A DNA stretch of 36,528 bases from BP-133 sp040756995 (GTDB lineage Bacteria; Actinomycetota; Acidimicrobiia; IMCC26256; BP-133). Position numbers and translations under genes: made by a program. The stretch is from NCBI GenBank assembly GCA_040756995.1, contig JBFLYK010000064.1, positions 1-36,528 on the forward strand, given 5' to 3'. Shown piece after piece: positions 16,131 to 23,782 of this stretch. Each line of letters opens with the position of its first letter. Within the stretch, counting starts at the first letter, position 1. The notes beneath the pieces were generated by a model. It was not told where the DNA came from and did not search any database. It saw nothing but the letters and a program-made list of their open reading frames with translations.

Positions 16131-16802
16131 TCACTCCGAGTCGAGGAGGCCGCAGCGCCCGGCCAGGGCGGCGGCCTGCAGGCGGCTCGACACCCGCAGC
16201 TTGTTCAGCAGGGCGGAGACGCGCCGCTTGGCCGTGCGCTCCGACACGTGCAGCGCCTTGCTGATCTCGGCGGTGTCGAGCCCGTCGGCCACCAGCCGCC
16301 ACAGCTGCCGTTCCTCGGCGCTGAGACACCCGACCCGCTCCCGGTCCCGCCGGGCCGGTGCGTCGACCAGCGCCGCCAGCACCGCCGGCGGCACCACCGA
16401 CATCCCGGCCGCCGTCGCCCGCAGTGGTGCCAGCAGCGTCTCCGGTGGTGCCGAGGTGTCGAGCAACCCGTCGGCGCCGGCCCGCAGCGCCGCCACCGCG
16501 CCGTTGGTGTCGGCGTCGCCGCCACCGGCGCCGGCTCCCGGACCCCCCATGGCGATGACCCGGACCCAGGGGTAGAGCCGCTTGAGCTGGCAGATCACGG
16601 CCAGCGGCCCGGGGGGCGGCAATGACAACCCGACGATGGCGACGTCGGGCCGTTGCCGGCGCACCAGCTCCACGGCCGAACAGCCGTCCTCCGTGTGACC
16701 GACCACCCGGAGCGCTCCGCCCGAGACGCGTTCGAGCAGAAGTTCCAGCCCCCGGGCGAACAGCAGGTCCCGGTCGATGATGACGACGGTCACGTCGGTC
16801 AT
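16131..16802 (-). CDS. LuxR/NarL-type regulator with atypical receiver domain
   Basis: A 223-residue DNA-binding regulator. Residues 5-130 form a receiver-like domain and residues 158-217 a LuxR-type HTH (LSAEERQLWRLVADGLDTAEI, then SERTAKRRVSALLNKL). The acidic pocket residues Asp10 and Asp12 remain, but the usual phosphoacceptor position (LLDLxMP in NarL) reads IVGLSLP, with Gly58 in place of Asp. The conserved Lys after the GADG turn is also absent (GADGLLDT). It is therefore unlikely to be controlled by ordinary phosphorylation. A Gly/Ala/Asp-rich insertion occupies residues about 87-100. ATG 16802 is chosen because GAGGA lies five bases upstream; GTG 16844 is an alternative. It sits 46 bp downstream of the aldehyde dehydrogenase stop on the same strand and could be the last gene of that operon. 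No histidine kinase is nearby. Confidence 0.88.
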   Translation of the reverse strand: MTDVTVVIIDRDLLFARGLELLLERVSGGALRVVGHTEDGCSAVELVRRQRPDVAIVGLSLPPPGPLAVICQLKRLYPWVRVIAMGGPGAGAGGGDADTNGAVAALRAGADGLLDTSAPPETLLAPLRATAAGMSVVPPAVLAALVDAPARRDRERVGCLSAEERQLWRLVADGLDTAEISKALHVSERTAKRRVSALLNKLRVSSRLQAAALAGRCGLLDSE

Positions 16803-16848
16803 CGATTCCTCACGCAGCGGAGGCAGCGGAGCGGCCACGGGCACGGCT

Positions 16849-18276
16849 CTAGATCTTCCTCATCAGTCGGAGCAGAACATTCGTCACCGGCCCGTAGGGC
16901 GGGTAGAGCAGCTTGGCGCCGGTGAAACTGCCGATGCCGCGCTGCTTGAACACCGGCTTCAGGTGGGAGAACGTGTCGAAGCCCTCGCCGGTGTGGTACA
17001 CGCCCATCCCGCTCGGACCGATCCCGCCGAACGGTAGGTCGTCCTGCAGGTAGTGCATCAGCGTGTCGTTGATCGACACGCCGCCCGACGTCGTCTGCTC
17101 CAGCAGCCGCTCCTGCGTCTCCCGCTCGTTCGAGAACACGTAGAGGGCCAGCGGACGAGGACGTTGGTTGACGTAGCCGATGGCGTCGTCGACCGACCGG
17201 TAGCCCTTCACCGGCAGCACCGGACCGAAGATCTCCTCCTGGAGCACCGTCATTTCGTCATTCGGGTCGAGGACGACGGTGAACGGCAGCTTCCGCTCCG
17301 TCCGGCTCGCCGCCGGGTCGGCCACCTGCTCGATGACCGCGCCCTTCGACCGGGCGTCGGCAATCGTGTCGGTCAGCCGCTGGTAGTGCTGGTCGTTGAT
17401 GACGGCGGTGTAGTCGTCGTTGCCGGCCAGCTTCGGGTACAGCTTGCGGGCCGCCGCCTGGGCGTAGGTGGCGAACTCCCGCTCCTTGCCCTGCGGCACC
17501 ATCACGTAGTCGGGGGCGATGCAGATCTGGCCGCAGTTGAACAGCTTGCCCCACACGACCCGCTCCGCCGCCCAGGCCAGCGGATAGTCCTCGCCGACGA
17601 TCACCGGGCTCTTCCCGCCCAGCTCCAGCGTCACCGGCGTGAGGTTCTCGGCCGCCGCCCGCATGATGTGCCGACCGACGGCGGTGGAACCGGTGAACAG
17701 GAGGTGGTCGAAGGGCAGGGCGGCGAACTCCTGTGACACGTCGAGACCGCCGTTGACGACGCTGACCTTCTCGGACGGAAAGCGCTCGTCGACGAGGCGG
17801 GCGAACAGCTCGCCGGTGTGAGGCGTCAGCTCCGACATCTTGAGCATCGCCCGGTTCCCGGCCGCCAGCGCCGACGTCAGCGGCCCCACCGCCAGGTTGA
17901 TGGGGAAGTTGAACGGCACCATGATCCCGATGCAGCCCTTGGGCTGGGGGATGATCCGGTTGGCCGCCGGCAGGAACCAGATGCCGGTCTTGCGCCGCCG
18001 GGGCTTCATCCACTTGACCAGGTGCCGGCGGGCGAAACGGACGGTGTGCAGCGTCGTGGCGATCTCGGCGATCTCCGTCTCGTGGGTCGACCGGGCGCCG
18101 AAATCCTCCCGCAGCGCCGCCGCGATCGCCTTGCGGTTGTCGATCAGCAGGCCGTGCAACGTCGTCAGGTCGGCCCGTCGCGCCTCGGCGCCGGGCGCCC
18201 CTTCAGCGAGGAACGCCTTGCGCTGCACCGCCAGAATCGACGCCAGTCCGCTGTCGAGGGATGTCGACGCCGTCAT
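16849..18276 (-). CDS. NAD(P)-dependent aldehyde dehydrogenase, class 3 / coniferyl-aldehyde type
   Basis: A 475-residue aldehyde dehydrogenase oxidising an aldehyde to the acid. Visible features are VPFNFP with the catalytic-pocket Asn, LLFTGSTAVGRHI (cofactor loop), LELGGKSP with the general-base Glu and FNCGQICIAPDY with the nucleophile Cys (about residue 252). The C-terminal segment GIGSFTGAKLLYPPYGP is typical of the class 3 and coniferyl aldehyde dehydrogenase branch. The start ATG 18276 shares its A with the upstream hydrolase stop (TGATG) and has GGAGG four bases before it, so translation is coupled. It is the third gene of the operon that begins at 20824. The substrate is unknown; an aromatic or hydrophobic aldehyde is plausible for this branch. 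Confidence 0.94.
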   Translation of the reverse strand: MTASTSLDSGLASILAVQRKAFLAEGAPGAEARRADLTTLHGLLIDNRKAIAAALREDFGARSTHETEIAEIATTLHTVRFARRHLVKWMKPRRRKTGIWFLPAANRIIPQPKGCIGIMVPFNFPINLAVGPLTSALAAGNRAMLKMSELTPHTGELFARLVDERFPSEKVSVVNGGLDVSQEFAALPFDHLLFTGSTAVGRHIMRAAAENLTPVTLELGGKSPVIVGEDYPLAWAAERVVWGKLFNCGQICIAPDYVMVPQGKEREFATYAQAAARKLYPKLAGNDDYTAVINDQHYQRLTDTIADARSKGAVIEQVADPAASRTERKLPFTVVLDPNDEMTVLQEEIFGPVLPVKGYRSVDDAIGYVNQRPRPLALYVFSNERETQERLLEQTTSGGVSINDTLMHYLQDDLPFGGIGPSGMGVYHTGEGFDTFSHLKPVFKQRGIGSFTGAKLLYPPYGPVTNVLLRLMRKI

Positions 18277-19352
18277 CACGCCTCCGCTTCCGCCGGAGCT
18301 TTCGTCTCCGCCACCTGCCCGTTGGTCTCCGCCACCTGCCTGGCGTCACTGACGTCGACGACCGTGCCCGGGTTGTGGTTCGGGATGTCGTAGTCGGGCC
18401 AGTCCTGCCAGCCGAAGCGGTGCAGAGCCTTGTCGATCGGGTAACGGATCCGGCCGTGGTTCTTCATGTAGTGCCACACGAAGTGGATGGAGAAGCACTG
18501 CGGGCGGACCCAGAAGCCGGACGGGATCGGGTCGAGCGGCGCCGGGTCGGCGATCGTCACCTCGGCGGCGCACGAGCCCTCGCCGTCCTCGTAGGTCATG
18601 CGGGCCAGGATCGTGCCGTCGCGCTCCGCGATCTGCGTCTCGCCGGTCATGATCGTGTTCCACGGAATCCCCGGCATGGCCGGCGTGCCGCTGTGGACCG
18701 GGCCGACGTGCCAGGCCAACGCCGTGGGGGCGCCGACGAGCCGGGCGAGGTTGCGGGTCGTGTCGGCCGCCCACAGCCGGTAGTACTCCATGTCGCGGTT
18801 GAACCAGCCCCGGGGGAAGACCCATGTGGGGTAGGCCGGCCAGCAGCAACCGCCGAGGACGAGGTTGACCCTGGCCGCCACCATGCGGCGGGCGGTGCGG
18901 CCCCGGGCCGTCTCCCATCCGCAGGCCAGACCAACCGTGCCGAGGGGATGCGTGAAGACGCCGTCGTCCTTGCCCCGGGTGTAGTAGTTGTACTCCCAGA
19001 CGCTCGGCTCGTCCTTGTCGTGCAGGTTGGTGGTGCCGTCGGGGTCGGCCAGGACGTAGGTGTTGCGGGTGTCGCCGCCCCGCTTGGCCAGGAACCCCCC
19101 GCCAACGCTGCAGCCCAACTCCCGGGCCAGGTTCTTGAGCATCTGGTACGGCGCGCCGTCGACCGGCGCGGCGGCGTTGCGCAGCCGCTTGTCGTAGACG
19201 TTGGGCGAGTTGAAGCCCTCGGGGAGGATGATGACGTCGGGGTTGTGCTCCCGGGCCGCGTCGCGCACGAGCTCCTCGCAGCGCTTCAGGTTCCAGTCGA
19301 CCTCGGCCACCCGCAGGGCGGGCTGGACGGCGGCAACCTTGATCTTCTTCAT
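18276..19352 (-). CDS. Carbon-nitrogen hydrolase (nitrilase superfamily)
   Basis: A 358-residue member of the nitrilase superfamily, which hydrolyses nitriles or amides through a Glu-Lys-Cys triad. The triad is visible: Glu45 in IILPEGFN, Lys113 in LHDKDEPS and Cys144 in VGLACGWE. The C-terminal 60-70 residues extend beyond the core and end in an Ala/Glu-rich tail (QVAETNGQVAETKAPAEAEA), with a duplicated QVAET. The ATG at 19352 overlaps the upstream oxidoreductase stop by 4 bp (ATGA), and its stop overlaps the next start, so it is tightly coupled in a three-gene operon. Whether it acts on a nitrile, an amide or a carbamoyl compound cannot be told. It has no signal peptide, so it is cytoplasmic. 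Confidence 0.93.
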   Translation of the reverse strand: MKKIKVAAVQPALRVAEVDWNLKRCEELVRDAAREHNPDVIILPEGFNSPNVYDKRLRNAAAPVDGAPYQMLKNLARELGCSVGGGFLAKRGGDTRNTYVLADPDGTTNLHDKDEPSVWEYNYYTRGKDDGVFTHPLGTVGLACGWETARGRTARRMVAARVNLVLGGCCWPAYPTWVFPRGWFNRDMEYYRLWAADTTRNLARLVGAPTALAWHVGPVHSGTPAMPGIPWNTIMTGETQIAERDGTILARMTYEDGEGSCAAEVTIADPAPLDPIPSGFWVRPQCFSIHFVWHYMKNHGRIRYPIDKALHRFGWQDWPDYDIPNHNPGTVVDVSDARQVAETNGQVAETKAPAEAEA

Positions 19353-20824
19353 CCCACGGGCTCCTTTACCTTGGCCGGACGGGTTGGCGTGATTTCACCT
19401 TCTTCGGGGAGCAGGTCGCTGCGCTGGGGGACCACCGGGCCGCTGTGTCCACCCCAGGCATCCCAGCTGTGGCCCAGTACCCGCTTCCGGCGGACGATGC
19501 GGCCGAGGTCCCGGTAGAGCCGGGCCTTGGTGGCCAGTTCCCGGACGACGTCGCGGGCCACCTCGCTCTTGGGATAGGCGGGGTTCACCGCCGCCTTGGC
19601 CGTCCAGTGGATGAGATGCGGGTAATTGAGCAGCGACTCGGCCGACTGCTTGCGGCTGAACGTGTCGCCCAGCTGCCGGACGCCGGCCGCCTTCGGCTGG
19701 ATCGTCTTGAACATCTCCAGCTCCACCGGCGAAACGGGGTGGGTGAGGCTGAGCCGCAGGGCGAAGTGGTAGCTGACGATGCACTCCCGGTCCCGCTGCA
19801 GCTCCCAGTCGTAGAGCCGGTTGTCGAGCCACGTCGGGTTGTCGAGAGCGCCGGCGGCGGTCATGCCGAGGCGCCGGCCGTAGTAGATGGCGTCCCGCAC
19901 GCCCTGGGCGATGACCGGGTCCTTGAAGTGGCCGGCGTCGCCGACCAGGGCCCAGCCCGGGCCACTGGAGCGGCGGAAGTAGGAGAACGGATCGGAGGCC
20001 TTGCGGAGCTTGGTCCGGGGTGCGCCGCCGGCGATGCGGGCCTTGAGCAGCGGGTACTGCTCGAGTCGCTCGTTCCAGTGGACGAGGCCCTGGTCGAACC
20101 AGGCGACCTGCTCCCGGGGCGGCATGAACAGCACCAATCCGCCGTTGTCGCAGGTCGGGAAGTACATGCCGAGCGTGTCGCCCACCCGCCACTGGTAGAG
20201 CCGCTTGCGCTCCTCGCAGTCGGCCGGGTACGGGTCGTCGACGTACATGAACACGAGGCCCCGCCCGTTCTCGTTGCGGCGGTAGGGCTTACCGGCGCCG
20301 ACGGCCTCGGCCACGGTCGAGCGCCGCCCGTCCGCCCCGATCAGCAGCTTGGTGTCGATCGTGCCGGTGTTGCCCTTGCGGTCGGCCCAGGTGACGGCCG
20401 ACACCCGGCCGCCCTTCCATTCGACGCCGGTGAACTTCGTCGCTTCCCGCACGTCGGCGCCGGCCTGGCGGGCCGTCTCCACCAGGATGTTGTCGAGGAC
20501 GGTGCGGCGGGGGCACATCCCGAAGTTGAACCCGTCGACCGGCGTGTAGTCCCACAGGACGTCGACACCGCCGTGGTTCATCAGCACCCGGGGGTGCGTC
20601 GGCGACCCGGTGGCCAGCAGCGGCTCGAGCGCCCCCAGGGCGTTGAGCTCGGCCACGCAGGTAGGGAAGATCACGTGGGTCGACAGCGTGTCGGACGGGA
20701 ACGTCCCGGCGTCGAGCACGATGACCTTGCGGCCCCGCTTGGCCAGTTCGGTGGCGGCCGGGGATCCGGCCACCCGGGCTCCCACGATGACGACGTCGGC
20801 TTGTTCACGGATTCCCTGTGGCAT
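19349..20824 (-). CDS. FAD-dependent oxidoreductase / monooxygenase (PHBH or geranylgeranyl-reductase-like fold)
   Basis: A 491-residue flavoprotein. The N-terminal dinucleotide-binding motif is VVIVGARVAGSPAATELAKRG, the GARxAG variant common in this group. LLIGADGRRSTV and ALVGDAGHFKDPVIAQG provide the second and third FAD-contact motifs. It may hydroxylate or reduce a hydrophobic substrate using NAD(P)H. The frame extends upstream to 21085, but I chose ATG 20824 because GGGGAGGGG lies about nine bases upstream and the Rossmann motif then begins at residue 10. It is the first gene of the operon with the hydrolase and dehydrogenase and is divergent from the PucR-type regulator, 139 bp away, which probably controls it. 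The exact reaction is unknown. Confidence 0.92.
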   Translation of the reverse strand: MPQGIREQADVVIVGARVAGSPAATELAKRGRKVIVLDAGTFPSDTLSTHVIFPTCVAELNALGALEPLLATGSPTHPRVLMNHGGVDVLWDYTPVDGFNFGMCPRRTVLDNILVETARQAGADVREATKFTGVEWKGGRVSAVTWADRKGNTGTIDTKLLIGADGRRSTVAEAVGAGKPYRRNENGRGLVFMYVDDPYPADCEERKRLYQWRVGDTLGMYFPTCDNGGLVLFMPPREQVAWFDQGLVHWNERLEQYPLLKARIAGGAPRTKLRKASDPFSYFRRSSGPGWALVGDAGHFKDPVIAQGVRDAIYYGRRLGMTAAGALDNPTWLDNRLYDWELQRDRECIVSYHFALRLSLTHPVSPVELEMFKTIQPKAAGVRQLGDTFSRKQSAESLLNYPHLIHWTAKAAVNPAYPKSEVARDVVRELATKARLYRDLGRIVRRKRVLGHSWDAWGGHSGPVVPQRSDLLPEEGEITPTRPAKVKEPVG

Positions 20825-20949
20825 CGCCAGGCCCCTCCCCGTCGGCTGCGTGCGCCTTCTGAACCTGACACCTCGGGGTCCCGACCGCACCCACCTGCCA
20901 GATCGAACTCCAGGGGGGTTCCTCCACCTCGCAGCGCGAACAACTGGCG

Positions 20950-20955
20950 TAGCCT
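20950..20955 (+). promoter_or_regulatory. -10 element (TAGCCT) of the PucR-type gene
   Basis: TAGCCT matches TANNNT and ends eight bases before ATG 20964. There is no convincing Shine-Dalgarno sequence, so a leaderless or nearly leaderless transcript is likely. It lies in the 139-bp divergent region shared with the FAD oxidoreductase operon. Confidence 0.4.
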
Positions 20956-20963
20956 GGGTGAAC

Positions 20964-22670
20964 ATGGGGGAGCGAGATGTCGTCCGGCTGCGGGAGCAGA
21001 TCTCGAACCTCCACAGCCTGTTCGTCCTCTCGATGATGATGACGGAGAGCCGCGACGAGGACGAGATCCTCAGCCTGGCCGTCACCTCGGTGGCCTCGCT
21101 CGGGCCTTGTACGCCCGAGGGGGCCTACCGGCCGGGCGGTGACGGCGGGGCGGCCGGGGAGGTCGACCGGTTCCGGGAGCCGCCGGGCCGCCCGCGCAAG
21201 GCGGTCGTCTCGGCCCTCTCGTCGCTCGGCGCCGACGACGGGCCCGTGCCGGTGCCGGGCGCCGGCTGGGGGTGGGCCTACGCGCTCCGCAGCCTCGGGG
21301 GACACTGGGGCTGGCTGGTGGTCGGCGCTCCGGCCGAGCCCAGCGCCGACGAGCAGTTCCTCCTCAAGATCCTGGCCCACCAGACCGGCAGCGCCCTGGA
21401 GAACGCCGCCCTCCACCGCCGGGAACGGGCCGGTGCCGCCGAGCTGCGCCGGGTCAACCGCCAGCTCGCCTCGGTCAACGAGCAGCTGGCCGCCACCGTG
21501 GCCGATCTCGAGCGCACGGCCACCATCCACGAGGCCCTGACCCGGGTGTCGGCCTCGGGGGCGGGGGAGGAGGGCATCGCCCGCACCGTCTTCGAGCTGA
21601 CCGGCTACCCGGTGGCGGTGGAGGACCGCTTCGGCAACCTCCGCGCCTGGGCCGGCCCCGACCGGCCCGACCCCTATCCCAAGCCCGACAGCCGGAAGCG
21701 GGCCCACGTGCTGCGCCAGGCCCGGAGGGAGGGCCGCCCGATGCGGGACGGCGACCGCCTCTTCGCCCTGGCCCAGCCGCGGGACGAGATCCTCGGCGTG
21801 ATCGCCCTCGTCGACCCCGAGGGCCGGGCCGGCGCCCACGACGCCTTCGCCCTCGAGCACGGCGCCCTCGTCCTGGCCGCCGAGCTGTCCCACCTCCGGG
21901 GTCTCGGGGAGATGGTGCTGCGCCTCCGGGGCGACCTGGTCGACGATCTCTGCAGCGGCACCGACGACGAGAGCGCCCACGCCCGGGCCCAGGCCATCGG
22001 CTACGACCTCCACCGCCCCCACGCCGTGGTCGTCGTCCAGGGCCGGGGGAAGCCCGGCGGCGAGGCCCTGGCCCGGGTGGTGGAACAGGTCGCCGCCGAT
22101 CTGGAGCTCGGCTCGCTGGTCGGCCGCCGCCAGGGGGCGGTCGTCCTCCTCGCCCACGCGCCAGGAGGACGGACAACGACGGCCTGGAAGGACTTCGGCG
22201 AGGCGCTGGCCGCGGAGTTCCCGTCCGGCACCGTGTCGGTCGGTGTGGGTGGCCGGTGCGAGCGACCGGGGGACTTCCCCCGCTCGGCCCGGGAGGCCTT
22301 CGTGGCGCTCGGGGTGCGGCAGGCGTCCCGCCAGCCGGCCGGCGTCACGACCTACGAGAGCCTCGGCATCTACCGGATCCTGGCCGGCGGGCAGCACCAG
22401 ACCGAGGTCGAGGAGTTCGTGCGGGAGTGGCTCGGCCCGCTGCTCGACTACGACGCCACCCACGGGGCCGAGCTCGTCAAGACCCTGTCGACCTATCTGG
22501 AGTGCGGCGGCAACTACGACGAGACGGCCGACGGCCTGGCCATCCACCGCTCCACGCTGCGCTACCGCCTCCAGCGGATCCGGGAGGTGAGCGGCCTCGA
22601 CCTCGGCGACGTCGACGCCCGCTTCAACCTCCACGCCGCCACCCGGGCCTGGCGGGTGCTGAGCCTGTGA
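20964..22670 (+). CDS. GAF-domain transcriptional regulator, PucR/CdaR family
   Basis: A 568-residue regulator. The N-terminal region (about 15-160) resembles a GAF sensor domain (SADEQFLLKILAHQTGSALENAALHRRE at its end). A coiled coil follows (about 160-195), then a middle region with the GGDEF-like fold found in CdaR-type regulators. The C-terminal PucR-type HTH is clear: TLSTYLECGGNYDETADGLA, then IHRSTLRYRLQRIREVSGLDL (about 510-560). Such proteins usually activate a neighbouring catabolic operon in response to its substrate, and this gene is divergent from the oxidoreductase-hydrolase-dehydrogenase operon. That link is inference from position. The frame is open far upstream, but the protein-like sequence begins at MGERDVVRLREQI (20964). 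The effector is unknown. Confidence 0.92.
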   Translation: MGERDVVRLREQISNLHSLFVLSMMMTESRDEDEILSLAVTSVASLGPCTPEGAYRPGGDGGAAGEVDRFREPPGRPRKAVVSALSSLGADDGPVPVPGAGWGWAYALRSLGGHWGWLVVGAPAEPSADEQFLLKILAHQTGSALENAALHRRERAGAAELRRVNRQLASVNEQLAATVADLERTATIHEALTRVSASGAGEEGIARTVFELTGYPVAVEDRFGNLRAWAGPDRPDPYPKPDSRKRAHVLRQARREGRPMRDGDRLFALAQPRDEILGVIALVDPEGRAGAHDAFALEHGALVLAAELSHLRGLGEMVLRLRGDLVDDLCSGTDDESAHARAQAIGYDLHRPHAVVVVQGRGKPGGEALARVVEQVAADLELGSLVGRRQGAVVLLAHAPGGRTTTAWKDFGEALAAEFPSGTVSVGVGGRCERPGDFPRSAREAFVALGVRQASRQPAGVTTYESLGIYRILAGGQHQTEVEEFVREWLGPLLDYDATHGAELVKTLSTYLECGGNYDETADGLAIHRSTLRYRLQRIREVSGLDLGDVDARFNLHAATRAWRVLSL

Positions 22671-22744
22671 GGTCAGGCCCGGCGGCCGCATCTCGCGCCG
22701 TCGGGGTGAGGCGCGCCGCCCGTCCGGCAGCGGAGGATGGTGCC

Positions 22745-23341
22745 ATGCCCACCCGAAGCATCACGATCAACGGCCTCCAGGCCCGACCCGGCGATCACAT
22801 CTGCGCCTTCTACCGGGGCCGGGAGGAACGGGACCGCCTCCTCGTGCCCTACGTCCAGGAGGGTCTGCGGGACGGCGACGTCTGCATCTGCATCACCGGC
22901 CGGGCCGACCACCGCCGCCTCGAGCGGTCGCTGCGCCGGGGCTGCGAGGAGGCCGAGCCCGATCTGCTGCGGATGCCGGACGCCGAGGACACCTATCTGG
23001 CCGGCGGGTCGTTCTCGGCCCAGCGGATGCTGACGTTCTGGGGCGAACTCGGCCGGGAGACCTTCGAGGAGCAGGGACGCACCTTCGCCCGGGCGGCCAG
23101 CGACATGAGCTGGGCGGAGAACGTCATCACCGGCCCGCGCATCGACGACTTCATGGGCTACGAGGCGCAGGCCACCCGCTACGCCCGGGCCTACCCCCAG
23201 GTGGCGCTGTGTCTCTACGACCTCGACAAGTTCCGGGGCGACGTGATCATCCCCGTCCTCAAGGTGCACCCCAAGGTCTTCTTCGGCGGGATGCTGCTCG
23301 ACAACCCCTACTACGTCGCCCCCGACGAGCTGGAGGGGTAA
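22745..23341 (+). CDS. MEDS-domain (DcmR-like sensory) protein
   Basis: A 198-residue protein consisting almost entirely of a MEDS domain: LQARPGDHICAFYRGREERDRLLVPYVQEGL, then DGDVCICITG and ARAASDMSWAE with a later QVALCLYDLDKF. MEDS domains occur in the DcmR regulator and in anti-sigma/histidine-kinase sensors, where they are thought to sense small hydrophobic molecules. No output domain or HTH is fused here. ATG 22745 has GGAGG eight bases upstream. It follows the PucR-type gene by 74 bp on the same strand, so it may act with it as a separate sensor; that is inference. Confidence 0.85.
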   Translation: MPTRSITINGLQARPGDHICAFYRGREERDRLLVPYVQEGLRDGDVCICITGRADHRRLERSLRRGCEEAEPDLLRMPDAEDTYLAGGSFSAQRMLTFWGELGRETFEEQGRTFARAASDMSWAENVITGPRIDDFMGYEAQATRYARAYPQVALCLYDLDKFRGDVIIPVLKVHPKVFFGGMLLDNPYYVAPDELEG

Positions 23342-23365
23342 CCCGGCCCGGCGATCCCGGCACGG

Positions 23366-23371
23366 TACCGT
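23366..23371 (+). promoter_or_regulatory. -10 element (TACCGT) of the DUF1232 gene
   Basis: TACCGT matches TANNNT and ends six bases before ATG 23378. The six bases between are GAGGGG, which is too close to the ATG to be a usual ribosome site, so a leaderless start fits better. Confidence 0.4.
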
Positions 23372-23377
23372 GAGGGG

Positions 23378-23782
23378 ATGCCGCCGGTGGTGCGCCAGAA
23401 GCTGGTCCGGGCCCAGGAGATCATCCGCAACCCCAAAGAGCTCCTGCGGCTGCTGACCGTCGCCGAGCGGCGGCTGGAACGGGCCAACGCCGGGCGCCTC
23501 ACGCCGCTCAAGCGGGAGCTGCAGACGCTGCTGCGGCTGATGCGGGCCTACGGCGAGGGCTCGTACCGGCAGGTGTCGGGCAAGAACCTGGCGCTGGCCG
23601 GGCTCGGCCTGCTCTACCTCGTTTCACCGCTCGACGTGCTGCCGGACATCCTGCCGGTGGGGTTCGCCGACGACGCCGCCGTGCTCGGCTTCGTGCTGCG
23701 CAAGATCCGCACCGAGCTGGCCGCCTTCGAGGCCTGGGAGCGGGCTCAGGGCAGCCAGGCGGGGTGGCGGAAGCGGGTCTGA
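23378..23782 (+). CDS. DUF1232 (YkvA-like) membrane-associated protein
   Basis: A 134-residue protein. The conserved DUF1232 core is YLVSPLDVLPDILPVGFADDAAVL (about residues 85-108), including the SPLD and PD motifs and a hydrophobic hairpin preceded by LALAGLGLL. The N-terminal half is basic and helical (RRLERANAGRLTPLKRELQ). The family is widespread and its molecular function is not established. The 3' end overlaps the end of the convergent TolB-like gene by 37 bp. Confidence 0.87.
   Translation: MPPVVRQKLVRAQEIIRNPKELLRLLTVAERRLERANAGRLTPLKRELQTLLRLMRAYGEGSYRQVSGKNLALAGLGLLYLVSPLDVLPDILPVGFADDAAVLGFVLRKIRTELAAFEAWERAQGSQAGWRKRV

Noticed and set aside
20805..22691. 628-residue minus-strand open frame opposite the PucR-type gene
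   Set aside because: Shadow frame with no domains; the plus strand has a clear PucR-type HTH.
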